A stretch of DNA of 64,000 nucleotides from Psychromarinibacter sp048262455 (GCA_048262455.1 JBLXFD010000010.1:1-64000), one strand, 5' to 3'. Counted from the first letter of the stretch, positions 41,971 to 51,185 are shown. The notes: generated from the sequence alone by a model not told the origin. Translations and numbers: made by a program.

Positions 41971-43503
41971 ATGGACGCGATCTTTGACCAGGGGCCGCCG
42001 CCGCCCTGCCCTGTCTCCTTCAACATGGCCGCCCACGTGCTGGCGCCGGCCGGCGCACGGCCGGACAAGGTGGCGCTGGCGGTGGTGACGCCCTCGGGGG
42101 CCGAGCGCTGGTCCTACGGGCGGCTGGAGGCGGCGGTGCGGGGCACGGCCTCGGGGCTGTTGGGCGAGGGGCTGGCGCCGGGGGACCGGGTGCTGATGCG
42201 GCTGGGCAATACCCCCGATTTCCCGGTGGTCTACCTGGGGGCGCTGGCGGCGGGGCTGGTGCCGATCCCCACCTCGGCGCAGCTGACGGTGCCCGAGATC
42301 AGCGCCATCGCCACCGAGATCGCGCCGCGGCTGGTGGTGGCCGCCGGGGGGGTGCCGCTGCCCGAGGCGCCGGGGGTGCCGGTGTTGGGGCCCGGGGCGC
42401 TGGCGGGCTTCCGCGACCTGCCGCCCACGCCCTATCACATGGGGGATCCGGAGCGGCCCGGCTACATCGTCTATACCTCCGGCACCTCGGGGCGGCCGCG
42501 GGCGGTGGTGCATGCGCACCGGGCGATCTGGGCGCGGCGGATGATGTGGGAAGGCTGGTACGGGCTGCGGGAGGACGACCGGGTGATGCACGCGGGCGCC
42601 TTCAACTGGACCTACACGCTGGGCACGGGGCTGATGGACCCTTGGTCCATGGGCGCCACCGCGCTGATCCCCGGACCCGGGGTCGCGCCGGCGCAACTGC
42701 CGCTGCTGCTAAAGCGCCACGACGCCACGATCTTCGCCGCCGCGCCGGGGGTGTTCCGGCAGGTGCTGCGCGCGCCGCTGCCGAGGCTGCCGAAGCTGCG
42801 CCACGCGCTGTCGGCCGGCGAGAAGATGTCCGAGACCCTGCGCGAGGCCTGGACCGCCGCCACCGGCACCGCGGTGCACGAGGCCTTCGGGATGTCGGAG
42901 TGTTCCACCTTCGTCTCCGGCGCGCCGCGGACCCCGGCGCCGGCGGGCACGCTGGGCTACCCGCAGCCGGGCCGCCGGGTGGCGGTGGTGGACGCGGCGG
43001 GGCGGCCGGTGGCGCGGGGCGCGCCGGGGATCCTGGCGGTGGACAGACGCGATCCGGGGCTGATGCTGGGCTATGCCGGCGCCGGGGCGGAGACCGCCCA
43101 GCGGATGCGGGGCGGGTGGTTCCTGACCGGCGACGGGGCGGTGATGGGGGCGGACGGCGCCATCACCTACCTCGGCCGCGACGACGACATGATGAACGCG
43201 GGCGGCTACCGGGTGTCGCCGCTGGAGGTGGAGGCGGCGCTGGCCCGCCATCCCGGTGTCGAGGACTGCGCGGCGGTGGAGCTGCGGGTGAAGGCCGAGG
43301 CCACGGTGATCGGCGCCTTCTACACCGGGCCCGCCGCGCTGGACGAGGCCGCGCTGGCCGCCCATGCCGCCGGGCTGCTGGCGCGCTACAAGACGCCGCG
43401 GGTCTTCGTCCATGTCGCCGCGCTGCCGCGCAATCCCAACGGCAAGCTGCGCCGCCGGGCCCTGCGCGCGCAATGGGAGGCGGCGCATCCTGTGGCGCCC
43501 TGA
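41971..43503 (+). CDS. AMP-dependent acyl/aryl-CoA ligase
   Basis: 510 residues. The P-loop A3 motif is YIVYTSGTSGRPRAVVHAH (R where most have K before the V). A5 is EAFGMSE, A7 is WFLTGDGAV, A8 is YLGRDDDMMNAGGYRVSPLEVE, and the C-terminal adenylation lysine is in NPNGKLRRRAL. It activates a carboxylate to acyl-AMP and then acyl-CoA; the shape (short N-terminus, about 510 residues) is like benzoate- or fatty-acid-CoA ligases. The substrate cannot be read. ATG 41971 is preferred over the TTG two codons upstream. It is followed 40 bp later by a FrnE-like gene. Confidence 0.86.
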   Translation: MDAIFDQGPPPPCPVSFNMAAHVLAPAGARPDKVALAVVTPSGAERWSYGRLEAAVRGTASGLLGEGLAPGDRVLMRLGNTPDFPVVYLGALAAGLVPIPTSAQLTVPEISAIATEIAPRLVVAAGGVPLPEAPGVPVLGPGALAGFRDLPPTPYHMGDPERPGYIVYTSGTSGRPRAVVHAHRAIWARRMMWEGWYGLREDDRVMHAGAFNWTYTLGTGLMDPWSMGATALIPGPGVAPAQLPLLLKRHDATIFAAAPGVFRQVLRAPLPRLPKLRHALSAGEKMSETLREAWTAATGTAVHEAFGMSECSTFVSGAPRTPAPAGTLGYPQPGRRVAVVDAAGRPVARGAPGILAVDRRDPGLMLGYAGAGAETAQRMRGGWFLTGDGAVMGADGAITYLGRDDDMMNAGGYRVSPLEVEAALARHPGVEDCAAVELRVKAEATVIGAFYTGPAALDEAALAAHAAGLLARYKTPRVFVHVAALPRNPNGKLRRRALRAQWEAAHPVAP

Positions 43504-43543
43504 GCCATTCCCTTTTGCCGCGCCGCGGCCTATGTGACGGCCC

Positions 43544-44179
43544 ATGGTAAAACTCGACATCCTTTCGGACCCGATCTGTCCCTGGTGCTACATCGGCAAG
43601 GCTCATCTGGAGCGTGCGCTGGCGGAGGTTCCCGACCACCCGTTCGAGATCGAATGGCACCCCTTCATGCTGAACCCCGACATGCCGCCGCAGGGCATGG
43701 ACCGGAAGGAATACCTGGAGCTGAAGTTCGGCGGCCGCGAGGGCGCGGTGCGGGCCTATGCGCCGGTGGTGGAGGCCGCCGAGGCGGCGGGGCTGAACAT
43801 CGACTTCGCCGCGATCCCGCGCACCCCCTCGACGGTGGACGCGCACCGGCTGATCCACTGGGCCGGGATCGAGGGGCGCCAGCCGGCGGTGGTGGCGGCG
43901 CTGTTCACCGCCTACTTCAACGAGGGGCGCGACATCGGCGAGACCGACGTGCTGGCGGACATCGCAGACGGCGCCGGTCTGGACGCGGCCATGGTGCGCC
44001 AGCTGCTGCAGGGCGACGCCGACCGCGAGGAGATCCGCGAGCGCGACCGCTGGGCGCGCAGCCACGGGGTCTCGGGCGTGCCCACCTTCGTGGTGGGCCA
44101 GCGCCACGCGGTGCCGGGCGCGCAGCCGCCCGAGACCTGGGTGAAGGTGATCGGCGAGCTGAAGGACCAGCTGGCGTGA
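43544..44179 (+). CDS. DsbA-family (FrnE-like) thiol oxidoreductase
   Basis: 211 residues. DILSDPICPWCYIGKAHLERAL has the active-site CPWC (about 13-16) of the FrnE subgroup of DsbA-like proteins, and GVSGVPTFVVGQRHAVPGAQPP has the cis-proline VPT loop. There is no signal peptide, so it acts in the cytoplasm, where FrnE proteins serve as disulfide isomerases/oxidoreductases. Compared with 2-hydroxychromene-2-carboxylate isomerases, the CPWC pair argues for redox work. Start ATG at 43544. Confidence 0.9.
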   Translation: MVKLDILSDPICPWCYIGKAHLERALAEVPDHPFEIEWHPFMLNPDMPPQGMDRKEYLELKFGGREGAVRAYAPVVEAAEAAGLNIDFAAIPRTPSTVDAHRLIHWAGIEGRQPAVVAALFTAYFNEGRDIGETDVLADIADGAGLDAAMVRQLLQGDADREEIRERDRWARSHGVSGVPTFVVGQRHAVPGAQPPETWVKVIGELKDQLA

Positions 44180-44228
44180 CGCCCGGCCTGGCCCGCGCCC
44201 TGGCCCGTTCCCTGGCGCGAACAAGGGG

Positions 44229-45437
44229 ATGAACCGCCCTCCCCTGTCCATGGCGGAATTCGTGGCGCTGATGGCAATGATGTTCGCCACCGTGGCCTTT
44301 TCCACCGACGCCATGCTGCCGGCGCTGGGGGCGATCGCGCGCGACCTGACGCCGCAGTCGCCGAACCGGGCGCAGCTGATCGTGACGGTCTTCATCATGG
44401 GCATGGGGCTGGGCACGCTGGTGACCGGGCCGCTGGCCGACCGCTTCGGGCGGCGGCCGGTGATCCTTTGCGGCTTTGGCGTCTTCATGCTGGGGGCCCT
44501 GCTGTCGGTGGTGGCGCCCTCGCTGGAGATGCTGCTGCTGGCGCGGCTGCTGCAGGGGCTTGGCGCCGCGGGGCCGCGGGTGGCGGCGCTGGCCATGGTG
44601 CGCGATCTCTACCATGGGCGGCGCATGGCGCAGGTGATGTCGCTTTGCATGATGGTCTTCACCCTGGTGCCCGCCGCCGCGCCGCTGATCGGGGCGGGGA
44701 TCATCGCGCTGACCGGCTGGCGCGGGATCTTCGGCGCCTTCGTGCTGTTCGCGCTGGTGATCGCCTCGTGGATGTTCCTGCGCCAGCCGGAGACCCTGCA
44801 GCCCCTGCATCGCCGCCCCTTCCGCCCCCGGGTGCTGTGGGACGGGCTGCGCGAGGTGCTGGGCCAGCGGACGGTGGTGCTGACGCTGGCGGTGCTGGTG
44901 ATGGTCTTCGGCGTGCTGTTCACCGCCCTGTCGGTGACCCAGCCGATCTTTGCCGAGACCTTCGGCGCCGCGCACCTGTTCCCGCCGGTTTTCGCGGTGC
45001 TGGCGCTGGTCTCGGCGGCGGGCGGGCTGCTGAACGCGCGGATCGTGATGCGGCTGGGGATGCGCCGGGTGGCCGGCGCGGCGCTGGTGGTGCAGCTGGT
45101 GCTTTCGGCGGCGATGCTGGCGCTGGTGGTCTCGGGGGCGCTGTCGGGGATGGCCTACTTCGTGGCCTTCGTGCTGTGGATGCAGTCGATCTTCATTTTC
45201 GCCACCCTCACCATCGGCAATCTCAACGCGCTGGGGATGGAGCCGCTGGGCCACCTTGCGGGCATGGGCGCCTCGGTGATCGGGGCGGTGGGCACCATCG
45301 GCGGCGCGGCGATCGCGATCCCGGTGGGGCTGGCCTTCGACGGCACGCCCCTGCCGATGGCGCTGGGCGCCACGGTCTGCTGCGCGCTGGGGCTGCTGTT
45401 CCTGCGGATGCGCGGGGCCGAGGTGGCGCCGGTCTGA
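44229..45437 (+). CDS. Bcr/CflA-type multidrug MFS exporter
   Basis: 402 residues with twelve hydrophobic segments. FSTDAMLPALGAIARDL at helix 1, GPLADRFGRRPVILCGFGVFMLG (the MFS loop 2-3 motif) and LLQGLGAAGPRVAALAMVRDLYHGRRMAQ with its conserved RD are the marks of the Bcr/CflA drug:proton antiporters. It probably extrudes hydrophobic or sulfonamide-like compounds. It stands 49 bp behind the FrnE-like gene and may be cotranscribed. Confidence 0.88.
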   Translation: MNRPPLSMAEFVALMAMMFATVAFSTDAMLPALGAIARDLTPQSPNRAQLIVTVFIMGMGLGTLVTGPLADRFGRRPVILCGFGVFMLGALLSVVAPSLEMLLLARLLQGLGAAGPRVAALAMVRDLYHGRRMAQVMSLCMMVFTLVPAAAPLIGAGIIALTGWRGIFGAFVLFALVIASWMFLRQPETLQPLHRRPFRPRVLWDGLREVLGQRTVVLTLAVLVMVFGVLFTALSVTQPIFAETFGAAHLFPPVFAVLALVSAAGGLLNARIVMRLGMRRVAGAALVVQLVLSAAMLALVVSGALSGMAYFVAFVLWMQSIFIFATLTIGNLNALGMEPLGHLAGMGASVIGAVGTIGGAAIAIPVGLAFDGTPLPMALGATVCCALGLLFLRMRGAEVAPV

Positions 45438-45466
45438 GGCGCCTCGGGCCTGCCCGGAGCTGCCGG

Positions 45467-45482
45467 GGATTATCAATAATCC
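45467..45482. promoter_or_regulatory. Candidate operator of the tartrate dehydrogenase gene
   Basis: Perfect inverted repeat GGATTAT-CA-ATAATCC in an AT-rich patch of otherwise GC-rich DNA. It is 69 bp upstream of the tartrate dehydrogenase ATG and 30 bp behind the previous stop. A T-N11-A-like core (ATTATCAATAAT) would suit a LysR-type regulator, but none is encoded next to it. Confidence 0.5.
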
Positions 45483-45550
45483 GATTGCACCCCTTCCGCC
45501 CCCCGGCCTAGGGTCTGCGCGCATTGCCAGACACAGGAGAGCCCCCCGCG

Positions 45551-46624
45551 ATGAAGACCTACAGGATCGCCGCCATTCCCGCCGACGGTATCGGGCCCGA
45601 GGTCATCGCAGCGGGCCTGCAGGCGCTGGAGGCGCTGGCGCGGCGCGACGGGGGCTTCACCCTGGACGTGACCGAGTTCGACTGGGGCACCGAGCGCTAC
45701 AAGCGCACCGGCGCGCTGATGCCCGAGGACGGGCGCGAGCAGATCCGGGACTTCGACGCGATCTTCTTTGGCGCGGTGGGGGCGCCCGATGTGCCCGACC
45801 ACGTGACGCTCTGGGGTCTGCGCCTGCCGATCTGCCAGGGGTTCGACCAGTATGCCAACGTGCGGCCCACGCGGATCCTGCCCGGCATCACCTCGCCCCT
45901 CGCCGGGGTCGGGCCGGGGGACCTGGACTGGGTGATCGTGCGGGAGAATTCCGAAGGGGAATATTCCGGCGTCGGCGGCCGCGCGCACCAGGGGATGCCC
46001 GAGGAAGTGGCCACCGAAGTGGCGATCTTCACCCGCACCGGGGTGGAGCGGATCATGCGCTACGCCTTCCGGCTGGCCCAGTCGCGCCCGCGCAAGAAGC
46101 TTTGCGTGGTGACCAAGTCGAACGCCCAGCGGTACGGGCTGGTGCTGTGGGACGAGGTGGCGGCCGAGGTGGCGAAGGACTTTCCCGACGTGACATGGGA
46201 CAAGATGCTGGTGGACGCGATGACGGTGCGGATGGTGAAGGACCCGAAAAGCCTCGACACCATCGTCGCCACCAACCTGCACGCCGACATCCTGTCGGAT
46301 CTGGCCGGGGCGCTGGCGGGCAGCCTCGGAGTGGCGCCGACGGCCAACATCGACCCGGAGCGGCGCAACCCCTCGATGTTCGAGCCGATCCACGGGTCGG
46401 CCTTCGACATCACCGGCAAGGGCATCGCCAACCCGGTCGCAACCTTCTGGACCGCCAGCCAAATGCTGGAGCACCTCGGCGAGCCGGAGGCGGCGCGGCG
46501 GCTGATGCGCGCGGTGGAGAAGGTCTGCGCCGACGGGGTGCTGACCCCCGACGTGGGCGGCGAGGCGACGACGCTCGAGGTGACGGAGGCGGTCTGCGAG
46601 GCGATCCGGGGGGAGAACCTTTAG
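45551..46624 (+). CDS. Tartrate dehydrogenase / D-malate-type beta-decarboxylating dehydrogenase
   Basis: 357 residues. YRIAAIPADGIGPEVIAAGLQALEAL opens the isocitrate/isopropylmalate dehydrogenase fold. FFGAVGAPDVPDHVTLWGLRLPICQGFDQYANVRPTRILPGI is the substrate loop I associate with tartrate dehydrogenases (TtuC-type). The metal aspartates lie in VDAMTVRMV and NLHADILSDLAG, and the NAD site is in FEPIHGSAFDITGKGIANP. It oxidises L-tartrate and/or D-malate with NAD. The ATG at 45551 follows a possible operator by 69 bp. Confidence 0.9.
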   Translation: MKTYRIAAIPADGIGPEVIAAGLQALEALARRDGGFTLDVTEFDWGTERYKRTGALMPEDGREQIRDFDAIFFGAVGAPDVPDHVTLWGLRLPICQGFDQYANVRPTRILPGITSPLAGVGPGDLDWVIVRENSEGEYSGVGGRAHQGMPEEVATEVAIFTRTGVERIMRYAFRLAQSRPRKKLCVVTKSNAQRYGLVLWDEVAAEVAKDFPDVTWDKMLVDAMTVRMVKDPKSLDTIVATNLHADILSDLAGALAGSLGVAPTANIDPERRNPSMFEPIHGSAFDITGKGIANPVATFWTASQMLEHLGEPEAARRLMRAVEKVCADGVLTPDVGGEATTLEVTEAVCEAIRGENL

Positions 46625-46640
46625 GGTTAGGTGGTGGGGT

Positions 46641-47382
46641 GGCGGGGTGAAGCCTGCCCTACCGCGTTGCGCTGATGCGCCCCGGAGAGGCCGAAGGCGC
46701 AGGGCGTGGGATGTAGCGCCACGGCGGGGTGAACCCCGCCCTACCGCTCCATTCGAGCGAAGCGCCGTTCAGCCCCCGAACAAGCCGAAGGCGCGGGGGC
46801 AAGCGCCTGCCCGTCCGGGCGGGCTGGCGCTTTGGTGGCCGCAGGGAAACGCTCATTCTGCGTGCGGATGTGGCTGGGATAAAGTGCCTATGCCGATGGT
46901 GAGATGCGCCATCCCACGGGCAGGCTTGCGTTGCGCCATGGCGGGGTGAACCCCGCCCTACATCTTCATTCGAACGACGTGCTGATCCGCCCCGATCAAG
47001 CCGAAGGCGCGGGGCGAGCGCCTGCCCGTCCGCACGGGCTGGCGCTTTGGAGCTGCAGGGCGACGCTCATTCTGCGCGCGGATGTGGTGGGGATTAAGCG
47101 CCTATGCCTTAGGTGGGTGGCGCCATCCCACGGGCAGGCTTGCGTTGCGCCGTGGCGGGGTGAACCCCGCCCTACATCTTCATTCGAACAAAGCGCTGAT
47201 CCGCCCCGGACAAGCCGAAGGCGCGGGGCGAGCGCCTGCCCGTCCCCACGGGCTGGCGCTGTGTCATTGTCGTGCACCGCTCATTCGGAGCGCGGACTTG
47301 GCAGGCATAAAGCGCCCATGCCGAACGCAAGCCGCGCCACCCCACGGGCAGGCTCACGTCACGCCAAGGGAACCCCGCCCTA
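46641..47382 (-). repeat. Array of about 215-bp repeats behind ispG
   Basis: GGCGGGGTGAACCCCGCCCTAC recurs at 46723, 46940 and 47154 (periods 217 and 214 bp), with a partial copy from 46641 and a final remnant GGAACCCCGCCCTA reaching the ispG stop. Read on the minus strand each unit has GTGGG.TGGCGC, GGCATAGGCGCTTTAT-like core, hairpin 1 (AGCGCCAGCCCG/CGGGCAGGCGCT) and hairpin 2 (GCGCCTTCGGC) in the same order as the arrays at 24.6 and 35.3 kb, so it is a diverged branch of that family. It fills the 755-bp gap between two converging genes; there is no CRISPR-like spacing and no gene. Confidence 0.8.
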
Positions 47383-48501
47383 CTCCGCCGCCTCGGCGGC
47401 CGCCTCGATCTCGGCCGCCTTGCGTTCCACCTGTTCCACGATGTGGTCGATCATCGCCTCGTTCGACATCCGGTGCGACTGCTTGCCGGCCAGGTAGACC
47501 ATCCCGTTCCCCGCCCCGCCGCCGGTGAACCCCACGTCGGTCATCAAGGCCTCGCCCGGCCCGTTCACCACGCAGCCGATGATCGACAGGCTCATGGGCG
47601 TGCGCACATGCTCCAGCCGCTTTTCCAGCGCCTCGACGGTGCGGATCACGTCGAAGCCCTGCCGCGCGCAGGAGGGGCAGGAGATGATGTTGACCCCCCG
47701 GTGCCGCAACCCGAGCGCCTTCAGGATCTCGTAGCCCACCTTGACCTCTTCGACCGGGTCGGCGGAAAGCGAGACGCGCAGGGTGTCGCCGATGCCCATC
47801 CACAGCAGGTTGCCGAGGCCCACGGCGCTTTTCACCGTGCCGGACATCAGCCCCCCCGCCTCGGTGATGCCAAGGTGGATCGGCGCGTCGGTGGCCTCGG
47901 CCAGCGACTGGTAGGCGGCGGCGGCGAGGAAGACGTCGGAGGCCTTCACGCTGATCTTGTACTCGGTGAAGTCGTTGTCCTCGAGGATGCGGATGTGGTC
48001 GAGGCCCGATTCCACCATCGCCTCGGGGCAAGGCTCGCCGTACTTCTCCAGCAGGTGGCGCTCGAGGCTACCGGCGTTGACGCCGATGCGGATCGAACAG
48101 CCGTGGTCCTTGGCGGCGCGGATCACCTCGCGCACCCGCTCGGAAGAGCCGATGTTGCCGGGGTTGATGCGCAGGCAGGCGGCGCCGGCCTCGGCGGCCT
48201 CGATGGCGCGGCGGTAGTGAAAGTGGATGTCGGCGACGATCGGCACCGGGCTTTCGCGCACGATGTCGCGCAGCGCGCGGGTGGAGGATTCGTCGGGGGT
48301 CGAGACCCGCACGATGTCCGCCCCCGCCTCGGCGCAGGCCTGCACCTGCGCGACCGTGGCGGCCACATCCGAGGTGTCGGTGTTGGTCATGGTCTGGACG
48401 CTGATCGGCGCGTCGCCCCCCACCGGCACGTTGCCCACCATGATGCGGCGGGAACGGCGGCGTTCGATGTTGCGCCAGGGGCGGATCGGGTTCAGCGACA
48501 T
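47380..48501 (-). CDS. ispG: 4-hydroxy-3-methylbut-2-enyl-diphosphate synthase (flavodoxin)
   Basis: 373 residues. PISVQTMTNTDTSD and ADIVRVSTPD open the TIM barrel, and CLRINPGNIGS is a typical block. The 4Fe-4S ligands are in ISCPSCARQGFD (CPSC) and further on IIGCVVNGPGEA. It catalyses the penultimate step of the MEP isoprenoid pathway. Its TAG stop lies at the boundary of the repeat array that follows. It is downstream of the RodZ-like and hemA genes on the same strand, a common Rhodobacteraceae order. Confidence 0.97.
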   Translation of the reverse strand: MSLNPIRPWRNIERRRSRRIMVGNVPVGGDAPISVQTMTNTDTSDVAATVAQVQACAEAGADIVRVSTPDESSTRALRDIVRESPVPIVADIHFHYRRAIEAAEAGAACLRINPGNIGSSERVREVIRAAKDHGCSIRIGVNAGSLERHLLEKYGEPCPEAMVESGLDHIRILEDNDFTEYKISVKASDVFLAAAAYQSLAEATDAPIHLGITEAGGLMSGTVKSAVGLGNLLWMGIGDTLRVSLSADPVEEVKVGYEILKALGLRHRGVNIISCPSCARQGFDVIRTVEALEKRLEHVRTPMSLSIIGCVVNGPGEALMTDVGFTGGGAGNGMVYLAGKQSHRMSNEAMIDHIVEQVERKAAEIEAAAEAAE

Positions 48502-48592
48502 CGCGGCGGGTCCTTGGATGGCGGTCTGTTGCGGATGCCCTTCAGGTAAGGGTCCGGGGGCGCGCTGGCAACCGGGTCGCGCGCCTAAGGGC

Positions 48593-49822
48593 TCAGCGCG
48601 GGGCGAGCCAGTCGAGGCTGGCCACCAGCTGCGCCAGCTCGCGGTCCTTGGCGAGGTCCGCGACGGCGTAGGCGGCGGTCAGTTCCGCAGGGCCAAGCGC
48701 CACGTCGCGCACCACCGAGGGCCCGTCGCCCGCCGGCCCGTAGGTCTGCCCCGCCACGCGGAAGTAGACCGACCCGGCGTTGCCGGCGCGCAGGCTCGGC
48801 GGTTCCTCGGTCTGGGGCAGCACGTAGCGCTCTCCGGCATCGAGGATCTTCTCGAACAGCACCGTGCCGTCGGCGGCGCGCACCCGCACCCACGAGGGGC
48901 GCACGGCGAACATCACCACCTCGGGCGCGGCATCGGCGATCACCTGCACCGGACCCTCGGCCACGGCCGGCGCGGCATCGGGGCCGGCGGCGGGCGGCGG
49001 CGCGGCGGCGGCCACGTCGCGCGGCGGGGCGGGACGCGCGGCGGCCACCCCGGCAAGCGTGCCCACGTCGCGCGGATCCAGCGTGACGATCGGCCCGTCC
49101 CGCGCGGTCAGCACCGGCACCTCCAGCGCCTGCGGGCGGTAGAGCCGGTCCAGCGCCTCGGCGGGCGGCGGCGCGAGGCCGGCAGTCTCGGTCCCGCCCG
49201 GCGCGGCGGGGGCCAGCGGGTCCATCTGCGCGATCACGCCCGGGGTCTGGTCCACCGGCGTCAGCTGCACCTTCTGCACCTGCTGCAGCACCGACCAGCC
49301 GCCATAGCCGATCCCGGCCACCAGCAGCACCAGCACCGTCACCGACCCCAGCGCGCCCGGCTCGATCCGCGACAGCACGCTTTCGCCGCGCGGGATGAAG
49401 GGGGTGTTGGGGTTCTCGAAGGGATCGCGCGAGACGGTGCCGCGCACCGCGCCCTCGGGGCGGCGGGTCTTCTTCTGGGTGCCGCGGGTTACCGGGGCGA
49501 AGCTGTGGGTGACCTCGAACCGGCCCTCCTGGCAGAAGCGGGCGAAGGCCCACTCCGGGTCCAGCCCCAGGTAGCGCGCGTAGCTGCGCACGTAGCCGGC
49601 GACGAAACCCGGGGTCTCGAAGGCGGAAGGATCGGCGTTCTCAATGGCGTTGATGTAGCTGGCCTTGATCTTCAGCTCGCGCTGCACGTCCAGCAGGGAC
49701 TTGCCCAGCGTCGCGCGCTCGCCGCGCATGACGTCGCCCAGGCGCACCTCGAAGTCGTCGAAGCCTCTCGGCCCCGATTCCTCGGCCTCAGCGCTCTTAG
49801 GAGGGTTTCGCCGCCCGATCAT
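48593..49822 (-). CDS. RodZ-like helix-turn-helix membrane protein (DUF4115)
   Basis: 409 residues. The N-terminal HTH (about 30-95: LGDVMRGERATLGKSLLDVQRELKIKASYINAIENAD...GFVAGYVRSYARYLGL) is the RodZ-type domain that contacts MreB. A single membrane helix follows (about 160-180, VTVLVLLVAGIGYGGWSVL), then a proline/alanine-rich periplasmic spacer. The C-terminal DUF4115 strand domain (VVMFAVRPSWVRVRAADGTVLFEKIL) ends the protein. It probably links the cytoskeleton to wall synthesis. The ATG at 49822 has CGAGGGGC close upstream; a TTG 21 bases earlier is possible. Confidence 0.85.
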   Translation of the reverse strand: MIGRRNPPKSAEAEESGPRGFDDFEVRLGDVMRGERATLGKSLLDVQRELKIKASYINAIENADPSAFETPGFVAGYVRSYARYLGLDPEWAFARFCQEGRFEVTHSFAPVTRGTQKKTRRPEGAVRGTVSRDPFENPNTPFIPRGESVLSRIEPGALGSVTVLVLLVAGIGYGGWSVLQQVQKVQLTPVDQTPGVIAQMDPLAPAAPGGTETAGLAPPPAEALDRLYRPQALEVPVLTARDGPIVTLDPRDVGTLAGVAAARPAPPRDVAAAAPPPAAGPDAAPAVAEGPVQVIADAAPEVVMFAVRPSWVRVRAADGTVLFEKILDAGERYVLPQTEEPPSLRAGNAGSVYFRVAGQTYGPAGDGPSVVRDVALGPAELTAAYAVADLAKDRELAQLVASLDWLAPR

Positions 49823-49934
49823 GCCCCTCGTTACGCCCTTCAATGTCCCACGAACCGCGATCGCGATTCGATGTCGCGAACACTTATTGGTTACAAGCTA
49901 TCACAGACCAGCGCGCAATGCACTTTTGGAACAT

Positions 49935-51158
49935 TCAGGCGGACAGCTCGGCGCGATTCAGCGCACAGTGCGACCACAGTGCATCGAGCGACCGGATCAG
50001 GGCGTCCATCTCGTCGGGCCCGTGCACCGGCGAGGGGGTGAAGCGCAGCCGCTCCGTCCCGCGGGGAACGGTGGGGAAGTTGATCGGCTGCACGTAGATG
50101 CCGTGCTGTTCCAGCAGCATGTCGCTGATCTTCTTGGTATGTACCGGGTCGCCCACGATCAGCGGCACGATGTGGCTGCCGTGGTCGATGATCGGCAGGC
50201 CGAGGCCCTTCAACCGGGTCTTCAGGATCGCCGCCTGGGTCTGGTGCCGCTCGCGCAGCGAAGGGTCGGTCTTCAGGTGCCGGACAGAGGCCGCGGCCCC
50301 GGCCGCCACCGCCGGCGGCAGCGAGGTGGTGAAGATGAAGCCCGGCGCGTAAGACCTGATGGCATCGCACATTTTCGCGCTGGCGGCGATGTAGCCGCCC
50401 ATCACGCCGTAAGCCTTGGCGAGGGTGCCGTTGATGATGTCGATGCGGTGCGCCAGCCGGTCCCGTTCCGTCACGCCGCCGCCGCGGGGGCCGTACATGC
50501 CGACCGCGTGCACCTCGTCGATGTAGGTCAGGGCGCCGAATTCGTCGGCGAGATCGCAGATCTCCTCGATCAGGCCAAAGTCGCCGTCCATCGAGTAGAC
50601 CGATTCGAAGGCGATCAGCTTGGGCGCGGCGGGATCGTCGGCCTGCAGCTTGGCGCGCAGGTCCGCCAGGTCGTTGTGCCGGAAGATCCGCTTGGCCCCG
50701 CCGTTGCGGCGCACGCCCTCGATCATTGAGGCATGGTTCAGCGCGTCGGAATAGATGATGAGGCCGGGGAACAGCTTCGGCAGGGTCGAGAGCGTGGCGT
50801 CATTGGCGATATAGGCAGAGGTGAACAGCAGCGCCGCCTCCTTGCCATGCAGGTCCGCCAGCTCGGCCTCCAGCCGCTTGTGGTAGACCGTGGTGCCCGA
50901 GATGTTGCGCGTGCCGCCGGAACCGGCGCCGGCGGCATCCACCGCCTCGTGCATCGCCCGCAGCACCGCGGGATGCTGGCCCATGCCAAGGTAATCGTTG
51001 CCGCACCAGACCGTCACCGGACGTTCGCTGCCGTCGGGCCGCGTCCAGGTGGCGTGGGGGAAATGGCCCTGCCTGCGTTCGATGTCGATGAAGGTGCGAT
51101 AGCGCCCCTCGTCGTGCAGGCGCTGCAGCGCGCCGTCCAGATGTGCCGTGTAGTCCAC
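49935..51158 (-). CDS. hemA: 5-aminolevulinate synthase
   Basis: 407 residues with the ALA synthase pattern: VTVWCGNDYLGMGQHPAVL, GTRNISGTTVYHKRLEAELA, ALLFTSAYIANDATL, TYIDEVHAVGMYGPRGGG with the PLP-ring aspartate, and GTLAKAYGVMGGY with the PLP lysine near residue 248. It condenses glycine and succinyl-CoA, the alphaproteobacterial (Shemin) route to tetrapyrroles. The start is GTG at 51158, with AGGGGGAT upstream. A promoter-like pair and two inverted repeats lie 50-80 bp upstream, so expression is probably regulated. Confidence 0.97.
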   Translation of the reverse strand: MDYTAHLDGALQRLHDEGRYRTFIDIERRQGHFPHATWTRPDGSERPVTVWCGNDYLGMGQHPAVLRAMHEAVDAAGAGSGGTRNISGTTVYHKRLEAELADLHGKEAALLFTSAYIANDATLSTLPKLFPGLIIYSDALNHASMIEGVRRNGGAKRIFRHNDLADLRAKLQADDPAAPKLIAFESVYSMDGDFGLIEEICDLADEFGALTYIDEVHAVGMYGPRGGGVTERDRLAHRIDIINGTLAKAYGVMGGYIAASAKMCDAIRSYAPGFIFTTSLPPAVAAGAAASVRHLKTDPSLRERHQTQAAILKTRLKGLGLPIIDHGSHIVPLIVGDPVHTKKISDMLLEQHGIYVQPINFPTVPRGTERLRFTPSPVHGPDEMDALIRSLDALWSHCALNRAELSA

Positions 51159-51185
51159 CGTTATCCCCCTGCTTCGGGCAGTTCA

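Noticed and set aside
46641..47382. CRISPR-like array
   Set aside because: Repeat units are about 215 bp with diverged interiors rather than short repeats with unique spacers, and no cas genes are present.
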